Source of the DNA: Terfezia claveryi
Taxonomy: Eukaryota; Ascomycota; Pezizomycetes; Pezizales; Pezizaceae
Assembly (NCBI GenBank): GCA_015179025.1
Contig: WHUX01000272.1
Coordinates: forward strand, 1 to 62,547
Direction of reading: 5' to 3'
DNA: 62,547 nt
Below, one piece after another: positions 43,936 to 56,496 of the stretch; position 1 is the first letter of the stretch, and each line of letters begins with the position of its first letter. A model generated the notes under the pieces. That model was not told the origin of the DNA, made no database searches, and saw only the letters and a list, made by a program, of their open reading frames with translations. A program made the position numbers and the translations under genes.

Positions 43936-46330
43936 AGGCTGGAGCTCCAGCGACTAGGAGGCCTGAGCACCACCACTGGCAAAATCAACACAGAAAACAA
44001 CAATAAGGGTAGAAACAAGAACCCTAACTACAAACAATAATAAGAATGCAAAAGGTTTGACATCAATCAACTGGGCAAGGCTTCCTCATATATTGTTGGT
44101 GGAACAGGATGACTAAGTCTTGTGCATTTTCCAAGTCTTCTGCAGGTTGCTAGGTAGTCTCCTCGTTCCCTAGCTATTTAACCTTATACTGAACTCGCCC
44201 ATAGTGCTTCTTGGAGTCCAGTACCTCCTCAACCTCCCACTCCTCTTCATCTGCAATTACTATGGAAGGGGGTGGAGGGTTCTTTTGCCCGGGGAGGGGA
44301 TCGTCTATAGCTGGCTCGATCTCCGAGACGTGGACAATAGGGTGACGCTTAATATTCTTGGGAAACCTCAGTTGGTAAGTGTAAGTACCCATGGCTGCCA
44401 ATACCTTATAGAGGCCTAGAAACTTATGATTCAGCTTATGGAAGGGCTGTTCTGTCCGGAAGTGTCTGCTAGAAAGCCACACCTTGTCTATAGGCTGGTA
44501 CCTTGGGGCTGGCAACTATGATCCATTGGTATATTCTGCTTGCCTGGCCTGGGCATATCCTAGCTCGGCCTTTAGGGTACAATAGAGTTCTGTGATTCTA
44601 GCTGCGAATTCTTTAGCTAGGGGATAGGCTTTCTGCGGAGGTGCTAAGGTATCTATGAATTGGGGGTGCCAACTGTAATTGGCCACAAAGGGAGAGGTTT
44701 TCGAGGACTCCGAGAACTGGTTGTTGGTGGCGAATTTGCAGGTCACTAGCAATGAAACCCAGTTGTCCTGCTAGTAATTGACGAAAGGCTTCAAATATTA
44801 CTCCATAGTGGCATTCATCCTCTCCGATTCGGCATCCATTTAGGGATGTTAAGCTTTTTACAGATGAACTTTGATTTCCAGAAGTTCACAGAAGGCTTGC
44901 TAGAATTCTGAGGTAAACTGGTAGCCACGGTTGGATACAATAGATTCAGGAAGGCCATGGTACCGGAATACATTATTGAGGTAGAGGTTGGCTAACTCCG
45001 GAGCAGAGCAGGTATCCCAGCAAGGTATAACATACCTCATCTTCGTCAACTGGTCTACCACTATCAGGATGGCATTGAACCCTGCGTCTTCCAGCAATCC
45101 TGTCATAAAGTCCATGGTCAGGGGCAGCCAGAGTCGATCTGGGATGTTCAGAGGTTTCAGAGTCCCATATGGGGTATAGCAGACAGGCTTAGAATATTTG
45201 CAAACATAGCAATTCCATATATACTATTCTATATCCTTCTGCTGGTCAATCCATGTGTATTCCCTAACTAGCAGCTCCAACGTTTTAGCCACCCCAGGGT
45301 GACCTGTAATTAGGCTGTTATAGTATTTCTTGATCAATCGCAAGCGCAGTTCTCTTTCTAGTATATAGAGCCATTCAAAGTGGTAGAGGATACCCTCCTA
45401 AACAGTATACTCGGCCAGGGAAATCTTGGGGTAGCAGTGCTAGCTGGAATCTACTGCAGTGATAATGTCTTTAGCTAGTGGGTCATCCACATATGCCCTT
45501 TTTACCTGTTGTCAGAGATCACTTACAGCATCTGCATTAGCCTCGACATCCATGATCTTAGCCTCGATATCTATAATGTCAGCTTCAGCCTTAGTCAGAA
45601 TGTTGGTGGCCAGGTCAAGATTTTCCAGCTTCAGTACCACCTGGTTCTGATATTTTAGCCTTTCATCCCCCCCCTTAGGGAGATCTCCTGATCTCCTGGT
45701 CAGTGTATCTAGTTTCCTACCAGCCTTTCCTAGCTAGTACTTGATTTTGAAGTTGAACTAGGACAGGAATTCCGACCACCTAGCCTGCCAGCGATTTAGC
45801 AGCTTGGTAATTGTGAAGTATTCCAGGTTCTTGTCATCGGAAAGGACCTCAATAACCCTCTTCGCTGACTCCAAATAGGGCCTCCATTCCTCAAAAGCCT
45901 GCACAATGGCTATTAATTCCTTATTATAGATCTTGTAATTATACTTTGTCGGAGAGTGCTTTTTGGAGAAATAGGCTACTGGGTAGAGGACTCCATTGAC
46001 ATACTGGGACAGGATTCCGGCAGAGACATAGTTAGAGGCGTCCATTTCCACAATGTACTCACTATTGGGGTCAAAATGTGCTAGGATTGAGGCTAAGCAG
46101 AAGGCTTTCTTGAGCTTCTCGAAGGCAGATTGGGCTTCTAGACTCCATTGGAAGTGCTAGCTTTTGTCCATACCCTTTGTCCTTGTCAACACCATCAAGA
46201 GTGTCATGATCTTTTAGTATTCCAAGATAAACCAGTAGTAGAAGTTGGCAAATCCTAGGAAGGCCTATATATCCTTGAGGTTGGCTGGAGTTTCCTACTC
46301 CTAGATAGCAGCAACCTTTGCAAGGTCTAT
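43936..46330 (-). pseudogene. Family D copy 2: RNase H, integrase, chromodomain
   Basis: Minus reading: RNase H (45758-46051) with [16 protein letters not shown]; integrase zinc region; core with MDFMTGLLEDAGF, VVDQLTKMRY and IVSNRGYQF (the Asp of the SDRG-type motif is now Asn); then KVWLSSRHFRTEQPF and a chromodomain start WEVEEVLDSKKHYGRVQYKV, interrupted by TAG at an expected Trp. Copy 1 keeps the full chromodomain at about 13610-13750. Confidence 0.85.
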
Positions 46331-46930
46331 CTAGATGCCCTCCGTAGTGATAATCAGCCCCAGATACTTGACCTTCTGCACATGGAACTCACACTTTTCT
46401 AGCTGCAGATATAACCCAGCTTCTTCCAGCTTCTTCAGCACTTGTTGGATGTGGATCTTGTGTTCTGCTAGGGTATCTGAGTAGATGAGGATATTGTCCA
46501 AGTAGGCAGTGCAGAATTCGTCTAGAAAGTCCCATAGAGTGTTATTAATAAAGTACTGAAATAAGGCGGGGGCATTGGTTAGGCCGAAAGGCATCATATT
46601 GTACTCAAAATAGCCATATAGTATCCAGAAGGTAGTTTTCCACTCCTCTCCCTCAGCAATTCGTACCAAATTGTATGGCTCTCTCAGATCCAATTTGGTG
46701 AACTATTTTGCCTTGGAAAGCCTAGCTAATGTCTCCTGGATCAGGGGCAAGGGGTATCTGTTCTTAACCATTATCTTGTTTAGGCCATGATAATCAACAC
46801 ACAACCGAAGAGAGCTATCCAACTTCTTCATGAATAGCACCAGGGTACCTGCTAGAGAAGAGCTATGGCAAATGAAGCTCTTGTTGAGGTTTTCCTCCAG
46901 ATATTTTTTCAGAGCTTCCAGTTCCACCCG
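46331..46930 (-). pseudogene. Family D copy 2: reverse transcriptase
   Basis: Two open stretches (46703-46927 and 46331-46693) contain [26 protein letters not shown] and CTAYLDNILIYSD. The active site YLDD has become YLDN through a G-to-A change, which would abolish catalysis. A stop separates the two stretches (expected Trp in KAKWF, now TAG). Confidence 0.88.
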
Positions 46931-47275
46931 GGAAATCCTATAAAGAGGTCTATAAGGGGGGGTCTTACCTTCTACTAGCGGGATTGTATATTTGTATGGT
47001 CAATAGGGGGCAAGCTTTTCTGCTGCTTTTTCCGAGAAAAGGTCAATGAATTTATAGTATCTATCCAGAACTATGGATTTCCACACGTTCTTGGATCTCA
47101 TCTTGTTGATCCCTAGGTTCACCTCATATATGGAGAGAGCGTGTGCCTTTAGCTTGTGCTTCCTAGTGAGGTAAGTGAAAGCCCCTACCCTAATAAAGCT
47201 AACATTTAGGGGTTTTGGGGGCGCCAGGGGGATAGGAAGATGGGCAGCATTGATGTGCGTAGGCTAGTGTACTAC

Positions 47276-47776
47276 CTAGGCTGTGTAGATTATCAGGGGT
47301 AGTAAGGTGCATAGCTCTATAATGGTGATTTTGGGATTTCTGCAGTCTTTTCTACAATAATGGCTATTGAATTGCAAGGTATAAGAGCTGAAGCTAACTG
47401 ACACATAGTACATTCTGAGCCAGGGGATCCCAAGCACAATTGGATATTTTAGTTTGGTCACGAATATTAAGAGGTCCTCCGAATAGTTTCTAATGGTACT
47501 GGGCAGACATGCGAGATTGGTAATAGCCCCAGAAAAGATGGGGCAGCCATCAATGACATTGAGAAGATGGAGGGTCTTTAACTTAGAGGTTGGTATGGAA
47601 ATTTTACTGATAAAGGTCTGATTAATGAATGCAATTCCCAAAGCACCACAATCTATGAGAGCTGATGTTACTACTGTTTTACCATTGAATTTAATAGTTA
47701 TTGGTACTACAAAATGCTCGCCAAACAAGTGGGATTTATCAACAGACATAGGTGCAGGCAGAGAAAACGTAGACAA
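47276..47776 (-). pseudogene. Family D copy 2: retropepsin-like protease
   Basis: The minus frame reads VVTSALIDCGALGIAFI, the aspartic protease active-site strand (Asp-Cys-Gly in place of the usual Asp-Ser/Thr-Gly), with flap and KYPIVLGIPWLRMY. The frame is open for 166 codons. Retropepsins cleave the Gag-Pol polyprotein. Family D copy 1 lacks this segment. Confidence 0.8.
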
Positions 47777-48911
47777 AAATAAATGGCCCTAGGCAAGTCC
47801 CTTGCTAGTATCAGTAACTAGGCAAGAGACTCCCCTTTTCTCAACTCTTCAGCTTCCTCGATTCGTGACTCAGATATGGCATAGGCACCTAGGGAGCGGT
47901 TCTTGCAGAGGGGATATGCCATAATAAAATAGTCTCCCTTGCCGCAGGCAATGTATAGCCTATTGTTGCGGCAGCAATCCCTTTCCCCTTGAGTGAGCCG
48001 GGGTCTTTCCGAAGATAGGTCTATTAGGGTGGTTCCCTCAGCTACCATAGAAGGGTGTGCTACCTTAACTGGGTCATGTTGATTCTGGGGGCAGGGTTGC
48101 GATGGGTTCTAGTGGTGCTGATTCTGGAGGTGGGGTTGCAATGGGTTCTGGGGGGGATGGATCCGGGCCTGTTGCATCCCTACCCTGGCCGTCCTTTATT
48201 CCACCTGCAAGGCCAGGTTGATGAGTTCCTCAAGAGTTTTAGCTGAAGACAGAATAAGGTACTTTTTGATCTCAACACTAAGGCCTTCTTCGAACTGTTC
48301 TAGTTTTACCTAGTTATTCTATAGTTCCTCTGCCGCTAGCCTCAAGAATTCAGCCACATATGTCAAGAGGTCATTGCTTGGTTATCTTAGGGCTCGAAGG
48401 GCTCTGGTTGCTGTTCCTGCTAGGTTTAGATCTCCAAATGCCCAATTGAGGATAGTGAATAATACAGGAACGTCTACTAGTTTAATACCCGAGTCTTGAA
48501 CATATGGTTGGACTTGATCTAAGGTTTGAGGCAGGACCTTTTGTCCTTGAATTTCAATGAAGTAGGGAGGTCCTAAGTTTTGGGGGCCTGAGGTACCTGA
48601 TTCCTAACGTTTATGGTGTCTAGTGCCCTGGTTAGGGTTTAGACAGTCTTCTTTTCATTAGCCAAGTCCTTCTAGCAGGATGTAAGGTCCTCTGTAAGTA
48701 TTATGATTTTGTCCTCAGCTTTGACTAGTTTCTGTTGGGCTTCATACATAGCTGCTTCTAGTTGTAAACCCATGGTGTCTGCAGTGAGGTAAATGTTGAT
48801 AATGGTATTATAATAGTTGTCGAAGTCGGTCTGATTTTTTGGGATTGGCAGTGCTTGCCAGGCTTAAAACCTAGCTCCTGGGAGTGTAGGAGTGGTTTCT
48901 TGGGTTGCCAT
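47777..48911 (-). pseudogene. Family D copy 2: Gag
   Basis: Starts at an ATG at 48911 (MATQETTPTLPGARF), with a TAA a few codons later. Coiled-coil-like sequence (EAAMYEAQQKLVKAEDKI) and a decayed zinc-knuckle region near 47900-47990 (RLYIACGKGDYF with displaced Cys) follow. Many stops, mostly TAG. Confidence 0.65.
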
Positions 48912-48950
48912 AATATAGGCATACCAGTTGGTCAGGGTGATCCAACATAG

Positions 48951-49428
48951 TATAACGATGGCTCTAGGGACAAGGCGACCAAGAGGTATGCTTAGGCAAA
49001 GAGCAATGAGATGGAGCAAGGGCAGAGGGTTCATGGGGTAGGCAGCAGGACTGCAGAGACAAGGCAAGGCAAGGCAAGGACAGGAGGTTCGTGGGGTAGG
49101 TAATAGGGCTGTAGAGATGAGGTGAGATAAGGAGGTGCACAAGAGAGATGCACTAACGTGGAGAGAAGCAAGGCCCTATATTGGATATATAAGACGTTAG
49201 ATAGGGATCCAATAATAGTACGAGGGACAGGGTCTATATATACATAATTCTATCAGGGCAAGGGGGAGAATAAGCTTTCCAAGATCCCTATCACAGAAGT
49301 CAAGCAAGGTAAAAATAACAACAACCTATCACCTGTGATTGCAGGTGATGAAAAAGACAATAATGGCAATGACCCATCACCTGCGATCACAGGTGATGGC
49401 AAGTACAACTAAGCAGATGGTTGTGACA
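48951..49428 (-). repeat. 5' LTR of nested family D element
   Basis: 478 bp, starting TATAACGATGG (TG changed to TA) and ending TTGTGACA. Two palindromic motifs are preserved: ATCACCTGTGATTGCAGGTG (49328 on) and ATCACCTGCGATCACAGGTG (49376 on). Confidence 0.9.
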
Positions 49429-49433
49429 GTTCC

Positions 49434-50760
49434 TGAGATTGTTTGTGAGGGAACTGGGTATGTTTGTTTTTATAATAGGGTTTGAGTTTACTGATATGAA
49501 AAGTATTATATATAAGGTGGAGGTCAGGTTGACTGGATAGGTCTAGGCTATAGTTATTGCATTTCTAATTACTAGAAACAATAGGAAATGGGCCTAGCCA
49601 TTTTGGTTTGAGCTTTGGTGAGATATTCGATAAGTTGATATTTTCAGAGGAAAGTATAACCTATTGTCCAACTGAAAATTTGGTTGTATTATATAGTTGT
49701 TTGTTTGCTTGAGATGCTTGAGTCTTCTTAGCATTATATAGGTTTTTAGATATTATCTCATAATGTTCATTTGCTAGTATATATGCATTAATAGGGTATG
49801 GAAGTATTGATATACTAAGATATACATTAAATCCAAATAGTATAGAAAAGAGGCTATTCTGTCTAGCGGCATTATACCTAGAGTTAAGTTTCAACTATAT
49901 CTCTGGTAGTTTCTATAGCTAATTAAATCCTTTGATTTTACAGGCTCTTACTACTTGTAGAATTTCTTTGTTTACAATTTCCGATTGTCTATCTACACAT
50001 AGATGATATGCAGTGGATAGTTCCAACTTGATTCCTTTATTCCTAGCCCAATCTTGAAAGTATGTTGACATAAAAAGTGTGTTACAGTCAAAAACAATAC
50101 AAAAAGGGTATCCTATAGTCGAGACTATATAAGTATCAAAAGTAGCAGTATATTGTTCTACTGTAAAATTATCTGAGACAGGAATAAGAAACTTAAATCC
50201 TGATTGCCTATTGACAATCATTCAAAGTCATGAAATATAAACTATATGATCTTCTTCAACAGAAATATTCGGGTACAAAATTGAACACTTAGTAAACATA
50301 GGTGCTAACTTAAGAAAATTTATTGATATATCTGTCTATAGCCTGCTTGGTATATATAATAAGGTTATGAGTCCAAGTGGCACCTTATTGGAATACTTTG
50401 TCCATTAATAAGTATTACAACTTCTGATATAGTCCTTAGTTGATTCTGCAAAAGACTAGCAATCATATCAGTTAGTAAGATATTTTATCATTTTTTCAAT
50501 GCTACTATAAGTAGTTACTTCATATGCATCTTTAATAAACAATTCAAGATAGTTTTTACCTTCAATATTAAAGATAGAGGGCAAGACTAATCTCCATTAT
50601 CCTTGTCGATTCTTGATATATAAAAATCCATCTTTTCTTCTATAATCCTTACAGTTTACAAAGGTATTATAGTAGTTCTTCTAGATAGGATATACTCTCA
50701 TATATGATTGATATGTAGCTTTCATACCTGTACTTTGGTCTAGCCAATATATGATAAAGT
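49434..50760 (-). pseudogene. Family A copy 2: integrase
   Basis: Same gene as 974-2340. The minus reading keeps FQDWARNKGIKLELSTAYH and RQSEIVNKEI. The D1 motif reads SINFLKLAP where copy 1 has SMDFLKLAP (Asp to Asn), and VDRQSGF is now VNRQSGF. Several further stops. Confidence 0.85.
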
Positions 50761-52687
50761 AGTTCTTGTTGTCTTCCCATCTATCACTGATATGTTTCTC
50801 TTCAATGAGCTTGTTGAGGGTCGGTTCAATCCTTTGATTGAAGTTATTGATAGTAGGTTTCTTCTTCTTACATATAGAAGTATTATATTCTGAGAACTTA
50901 CAGAAATTATAATACTATCTAGAGGTCTTAGTGTCTTGAATGAAAGAGGGTGCTGGGCCTTTGTCAATAGCTACTTACTTTTGGGAATGAGTGGTAATAG
51001 TAGAGGTGTTGATTGGAATTGTATTGCTGCTACTGGCGGTTGTAGCTAGTTGTTGAGGTGCATTTTATAGTTGTTGAGAGGCAACAGGAGTATTTATGAT
51101 CTTCTATTCTATTTATCAGGTACTCATTTATTTGGTAGGATTACTGAACTGAATACTAGGTTAGAGAGAGGGGCATGTCAGCTTGTCGGTATTCTATCTC
51201 TTTACCTATTCCTTGATTTCATGGATAGCTTTTTCACAGCTGAGAGCTTATAGAGATAGATATGCTAGTGTTTGTTGTACTGGTGCTAGTTTCTTTTGAA
51301 ACTCATTTGCAGATATGAGATGTGCAATATGAGTTATAAGGAATTCCTTCTCCTTCTTAAGAACTAAGGCTGACAGATTATAGTTCAAACTGCCATATCT
51401 GTTGTAGTTGCAAATTGCATATGTTTCAATAGTGAACATGTAGTTGTTTATAGTATAGGAGCTGCTATGAGTTGGACAGTAGAAATCTCGACAAAAGGAC
51501 TAATGCATCCTTTTGTGCTATTGCCAATTACTATGAGCTAGGTCAATTGTGATTTCCTTCGCTTCTTCAGAAGTGAGGGTATTTTGTTGAGTGTTTTCAG
51601 AAGAGGGAGGCCTATATCTTAGTCCAAGAACTATTAAAGGTTTGTTTTTGTTTATATTAGGTACACAATCATACCCACTGAAAACTTCTTCTAGTATAGT
51701 AGACAGAGTCTCATCATCTAAGGACTCTTCTTCCTTCATCATATTATATTCGCTTTCTTCATCCTAGATGCCCTCAAAGTATAGACAGAAGATATAGTGT
51801 CCAAGTTCTTTAGCTCTTCCATAATATTTGTTGAAGTTGCAGTCGACATGTTTGAAATTGATAGCTCTATGAGAAACTATGTCATTCTGAGTAGAGGTTT
51901 CTTGTAAGTGGAAATCTTTTAAAGCATTGGTAGAGATATTGCGGTTGTAGGTATGGTTGGGAGGATCGATGCTGTTGGAAATATAATCATCCCTAGTGGT
52001 AGGAGTGTCTAAGTATTTATGCTTTCTTGATAGAGTATCTGCTATCAAATTTTTCTTTCCTGCAGTATGCTATATATCTGTATTAAATTCCATTAGATAA
52101 TCTTGCTATCACCTCAATTTCTGGCTTGTAAGTATTTGTGTATAGAAGATTACTAATAGTTTGTGGTTGGTAAGGATGATAAACTTGTGACCTCTCAATT
52201 GTACTTCAAAAAATTTCAATAAGTCAATAATTGCTAATAATTCCTTCTGAAAAGTAAGATAATTGAGTTATGCTGGATTAAATTTTCTAGAGTGGAAGTA
52301 TGATGGTCTGATATATATTAATGGTCCTTGACCTATCCACAATCCTAGACATATATCATTAGCATTATAGACTAAATATTTGGGTTCAGTAGACTCATTA
52401 TTCCAGGGTTTTAAAACGTGTGGGGAATTCACGAGTTCCTTAAGTTTTTTAAATACTATATTATGCATATCTGTCCATTCCCATTTCTTCATTTCTCCTT
52501 GCAGTTCTGACAGAGTGCTGGCATATAATGCTAAGTTAGGAATAAATCTGCTGAGATAAATAACAATTCCAAGGAATCTTCTAAGATTCTTTTTTCTTGT
52601 AGGAGTTGGAAATGTTGATATAGTTGTCCTCTTCTTCAGGTCTATATGTAATCTATCTGACGTCAAAACATGTCCTAAGATTTCCAA
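50761..52687 (-). pseudogene. Family A copy 2: zinc-knuckle linker, RNase H and reverse transcriptase C-terminus
   Basis: Collinear with 2345-4333 of copy 1. The two pol zinc knuckles are decayed: YAICNYNRYGSLNY (near 51400) and YNFCKFSEYNTSIC (near 50900) have Tyr at Cys or His positions. The 52268-52687 stretch carries FLGIVIYLSRFIP and the first RNase H strand with Asp changed (YNANDICLGLW). Confidence 0.82.
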
Positions 52688-54120
52688 TCTTAGAGTAAAG
52701 AACTGGCATTTACTTTCTTTGAGATAGAATTTCTTGTCCTGTAAATATTAAAGTACTTTCTTTAGTAATTCTATATGTTCTTCATATGTTTTAGAGAATA
52801 TAATGATATCATTAATATAGATTATTAAATTTTTATAGACTATATTCTTAAAAATTTCATACATAATGCGAACCATAGTAGCTGGTGTATTACGATCCTC
52901 TTGTTGTATAACTCTACTTCTAAAATATCTTATATGATATAAAAAGGTAGAGTGTTACTCAGATTCTTTATTATTCCTAATATTAAAAGATCTATTGGCT
53001 AAGTCGAGCTTAGTCTAAATAGGATTCTCTACTACTAGTTCAATTGCTTCATTAATATCTAGCAATGGGGTGTAGTCTTGTTCGATAGCTAAATTGTAGT
53101 CTCAATAGTCATTAATGTGTCTACCTTCTTCTGATTTTTCTCGTTTAGAGATAGTAAATATAACCACAACATTTGTGTCATTTTCTACTCTATATATACA
53201 ATCTAATGCTTCTTCTTTGACTAATTTATTATGGATTTATTGTCTAAATCGATATTCTGAAGGTCACTATTTTAGTATCCAAGTAGCTCCAGCTTTTGGT
53301 TTGATAAAGTGATTAATCTATCTTAGTAGTAGTAATTCCCATAGAATTGTCTTGGAAAATAATAAGGGAAACTCTATTATAGGGTTAAATTGTTTCTATA
53401 TATTAGAAATGGCTGTCACAAGTTCTCTTTCTGAATCAGTATTTTCTATGTCACTAATATTTTCCTAATTATCTGGTTCACTATAATCTGTAACTGATTC
53501 ATAGCTGACCTGTATATATACTGATCTTATGCTGTTCGCCATGGTTCTAGATCCTTTCTATACACTTACCTGGAATTGGGGAATATCTCCCAGTTAAATA
53601 GTAACTGGTTCCTGATAGGCAGGAATTATTACTCACACTTTGCTGAGAGTAGGTTCTTCTAGTATCATGTCCTATCCAATCAAATGAGCTACATAGAACA
53701 TTCATTCTTCTACATAACCTATCCAATTAAGTTTGATAGTACAAGCTTTGTCTATCATTCCTTTTGAGCCTTTAATTGCAGTGTTTAATGATTTCTTCTC
53801 GATACTTTTATTCAGTATTTTGTATAGGTATACAAATTGAGAATTAATTAAGTCTCTTTCTTTTATTTAGAGATTAATTAAAGCTAGTGCGGGGTGTTCA
53901 TTAGCTCTAATAAATACCTTGCTAAAATCTGGTACTTGTTTTGACAAAGGTCATTCCTTGATTTTATCCTTGTTGTTTTTATGTTTGGTAGCTATTAGTA
54001 TAGCTAAATCTTGTACGGCTGTATGTATGGGTACCTTATTTTGTCATTTCCTATAGTCCTTGTAGGAGTGTCTGGGGTTCCAACACTATAGACATTTCTT
54101 GTCTCTAATAAATTGTATCT
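52688..54120 (-). pseudogene. Family A copy 2: reverse transcriptase, protease and Gag zinc knuckle
   Basis: This segment is missing from copy 1. Minus reading: a Gag knuckle CWNPRHSYKDY near 54080 (partly decayed); protease NTAIKGSKGMIDKACTIKLN and a DLINSQFV strand; reverse transcriptase with ISKREKSEEGRHINDYRDYN, QTKLDLANRSFNI and IYINDIIIFSKTYEE near 52810, where the YxDD site now reads YIND. Stops throughout. Confidence 0.8.
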
Positions 54121-54132
54121 TCGTCTTCTGAT

Positions 54133-56230
54133 TTAATTTTTTTGTGATGGTGTCCTAATCTGAGTCCTTCTATTTTTCTGTATTAGGTTGGGTATTGGGA
54201 TTGCTACTAGGATTAAATCCTGTTTTTTGTCATTGATTCTGGTCTCAGCATAGACCATAACTCTGATTTTTATTCCAAGAGTGTTATTATCGGGATGTAT
54301 TTGGTATAGGTAGTGGGGCAATATTTTTCTTTGAAGCTTTATATGACTCTACTTGATACATAAGCTGATTATATGACCATTCTTCTTTGATTAAAGGAAT
54401 TAATGTAGCTGATATATATGGTAGCAGGTAATTAAAAAACTTTCTTCTTTTTACTTCCTGCAATATTGATTGTTTATCAACTTTATTAATTAATTTAATT
54501 TGCATTTCAGTAAGCCAGTTGGTAAACTGTTTAATTCACATATGATGTCCATTTTTGTATGGTGTGGCTGTCTCCCATCATTTCCACAAAATGTCCTTAC
54601 TAGTGGAGGGTATCAAAAAATCTCTTAGTACTAGTATGAATCTAAAGAATGTTGTATTCTTTCCTTTCTCTCTTAGGAATTGATTATAAGTAGTAAGCAT
54701 GCTTCCTTCCGTTCGGAATCCAACGATTTCTAAAGCTGAAGTATATTCTAAATCTATTCCTTTAATAACTAACCAATATTGTATTGCTGTGGCCCAAAAG
54801 TTAAAATATTATGAGTCTTGCCATTTTTTGTCTTCTCCTCTTATTTTTTCTGGTATATCAATCTTTATTCCTTTTAAAGTATTCATTGCTTTATGGTTAC
54901 CTATTATAACCATTCCCATTATAGATTCCTATTGCTAGTGTTCAACTGATTTTCCTTATTTTGATTTTCTTTTTAGAGTTTGACTTGTAACTAATAATAC
55001 CTTATTAGAGTCCGAGCTATCATCTCTGCTATTATCAGGGTCTTGTCCTCCTCCTTATGTTTTTTGCTTCTGCTGGTCTATTCCTGTATCTAAATTATTA
55101 TTGTCTTCTGGTAATTCTATATCTTTTGGTAGTTGGTCTTTGTCTTCTAGTTCTTTGGCTGACCCAGTCCTCCTTTCTGGTGTCTTAGATACTCGACCTT
55201 TGCTTTTCGATTGATCTTTTAATGTTCTCAGGAATGCTTCTAGAAGTTCTTTACTAGGATTGAAAAAATCCTCCATGGTATATGCTGATTCTTCTAGATG
55301 AGTGCTGCTCATTATGAATACTATTATTTCTTCTCAGTAATTTATTACCCAATTTGGTTTTTTTAGAAAAGGAACAATAGGTTTCTTTAATTTCTTACTT
55401 AAAAATACATTTATTTCTAAGTTCTTTTCTTTAAATGGGTATAGTATTGGCCATAAATGGTGTTTTACTATAGCTTCCATTAAAAGTCGAGTATCTTCAG
55501 GATAACACTGTTGGGCATGTTTCATTAAATAAGTATATTTCATAATCTCCTCAATTGTTGGAAGATGTCTATCCCAAAATTCTTTTAGTGTGAGAGGCAA
55601 TGCCATACTAAAATATAGTTTGGTTCCTGTTCCACCTGGTTCTCCTATTTCTATATCTATAAGTAGATTTATTTCCCCTTCTGTATTAGAAACTATAAAT
55701 CTGGTCTTTCTGGGAGTCTCTTATACTAATTTTTTAATATCTTCAAGTAATATAGTTAACTGCCTCAACCTCTTAGTCTTCTTACTAAGTTCAGATGCTA
55801 TTAATATCTAATTTTGTTGTCTATCTACAACCAAATACAGCTGGTTATTCGATATGATAGTCAAGTTACTTTTTTTCTTTGGCACCTTACTGTACTAATA
55901 GTCTGGTGGCTGATGATCCTTATGATCTCTCTTTGACTAACAGTTTTGTTGGCTTAGTAGCTTACTCCATTAGTGAAACTGGATGTTAGGATCCTGATCT
56001 TTCTTATAGTCCTAGTTTTTCTTTATCTACTGGTCTAGAATCTAGTTCTAGTTCTTCTAGCAAGAGTATCACTTTTTCTGATTGGTATATTGAGGTAGAT
56101 GTTAAGGGCACAGAGGTATTGGTAGAGATGTCTGGGCCTAAGAAAAGTTCTAATAAAGGTAATTCTTTTTTGGAGGAAATGGCTATAGTAGAGGTAGTGA
56201 GATTTGAGCCTTAGGATTATAATGCTTGGT
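54133..56230 (-). pseudogene. Family A copy 2: Gag
   Basis: Collinear with 4702-5975 of copy 1, plus a C-terminal part (54287-54505, IKLINKVDKQSILQEVKRRK) that copy 1 has lost. 55334-55606 carries FWDRHLPTIEEIMKYT. The charged linker at 55055-55312 matches copy 1 with several Asp-to-Asn and Gly-to-other changes. Confidence 0.7.
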
Positions 56231-56496
56231 TTTATAGACAAATTATTCCTAGAACCTGGGGGGCTGGTTTTTCAATAGTGTACTAGGTTTATAGATATAG
56301 ATATAATAGTGGTTGTTAGAAGTACAAGATGATTTGTTGATCTTATTGGGAAAAGTGTTGTAAATAAGGGTAGGATTGTTTAATGTGGGATACTACAGCC
56401 TATTAGAGCTCTGCTTAGCTTACTTCTAAGTCTTTTGTTGTTGTACTACAGTTGAGAGTTTGATGTCTCTTTGTTAGATTTTGTTAGCTAGCTACT

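Larger units (their letters stand above)
43445..49428 (-). mobile_element. Complete Ty3/Gypsy family D element (copy 2), nested in family A
   Basis: 5984 bp from TGTAACGATGG to GGTTGTGACA, with 478-bp LTRs at both ends and flanking GTTCT (43440-43444) and GTTCC (49429-49433), a 5-bp target duplication with one mismatch. The uninterrupted family A sequence in copy 1 near 1068 (TGGTTCCTGAGATTG) shows the empty site. It carries, on the minus strand, gag, zinc-knuckle region, protease, reverse transcriptase, RNase H, integrase and a chromodomain, all with stops. Confidence 0.95.
42103..56496 (-). mobile_element. Ty3/Gypsy family A, copy 2 (interrupted by family D)
   Basis: Minus-strand element: 3' LTR (42103-43022), pol tail, then the nested family D insertion (43445-49428), integrase, linker, RNase H, reverse transcriptase, protease, gag zinc knuckle and gag. 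Unlike copy 1 it keeps the reverse transcriptase and protease region. Similarity to copy 1 stops at about 56496, before the expected leader and 5' LTR, so the right end is lost. It is more AT-rich than copy 1: compared base by base, it shows many extra G-to-A and C-to-T changes. Confidence 0.9.
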
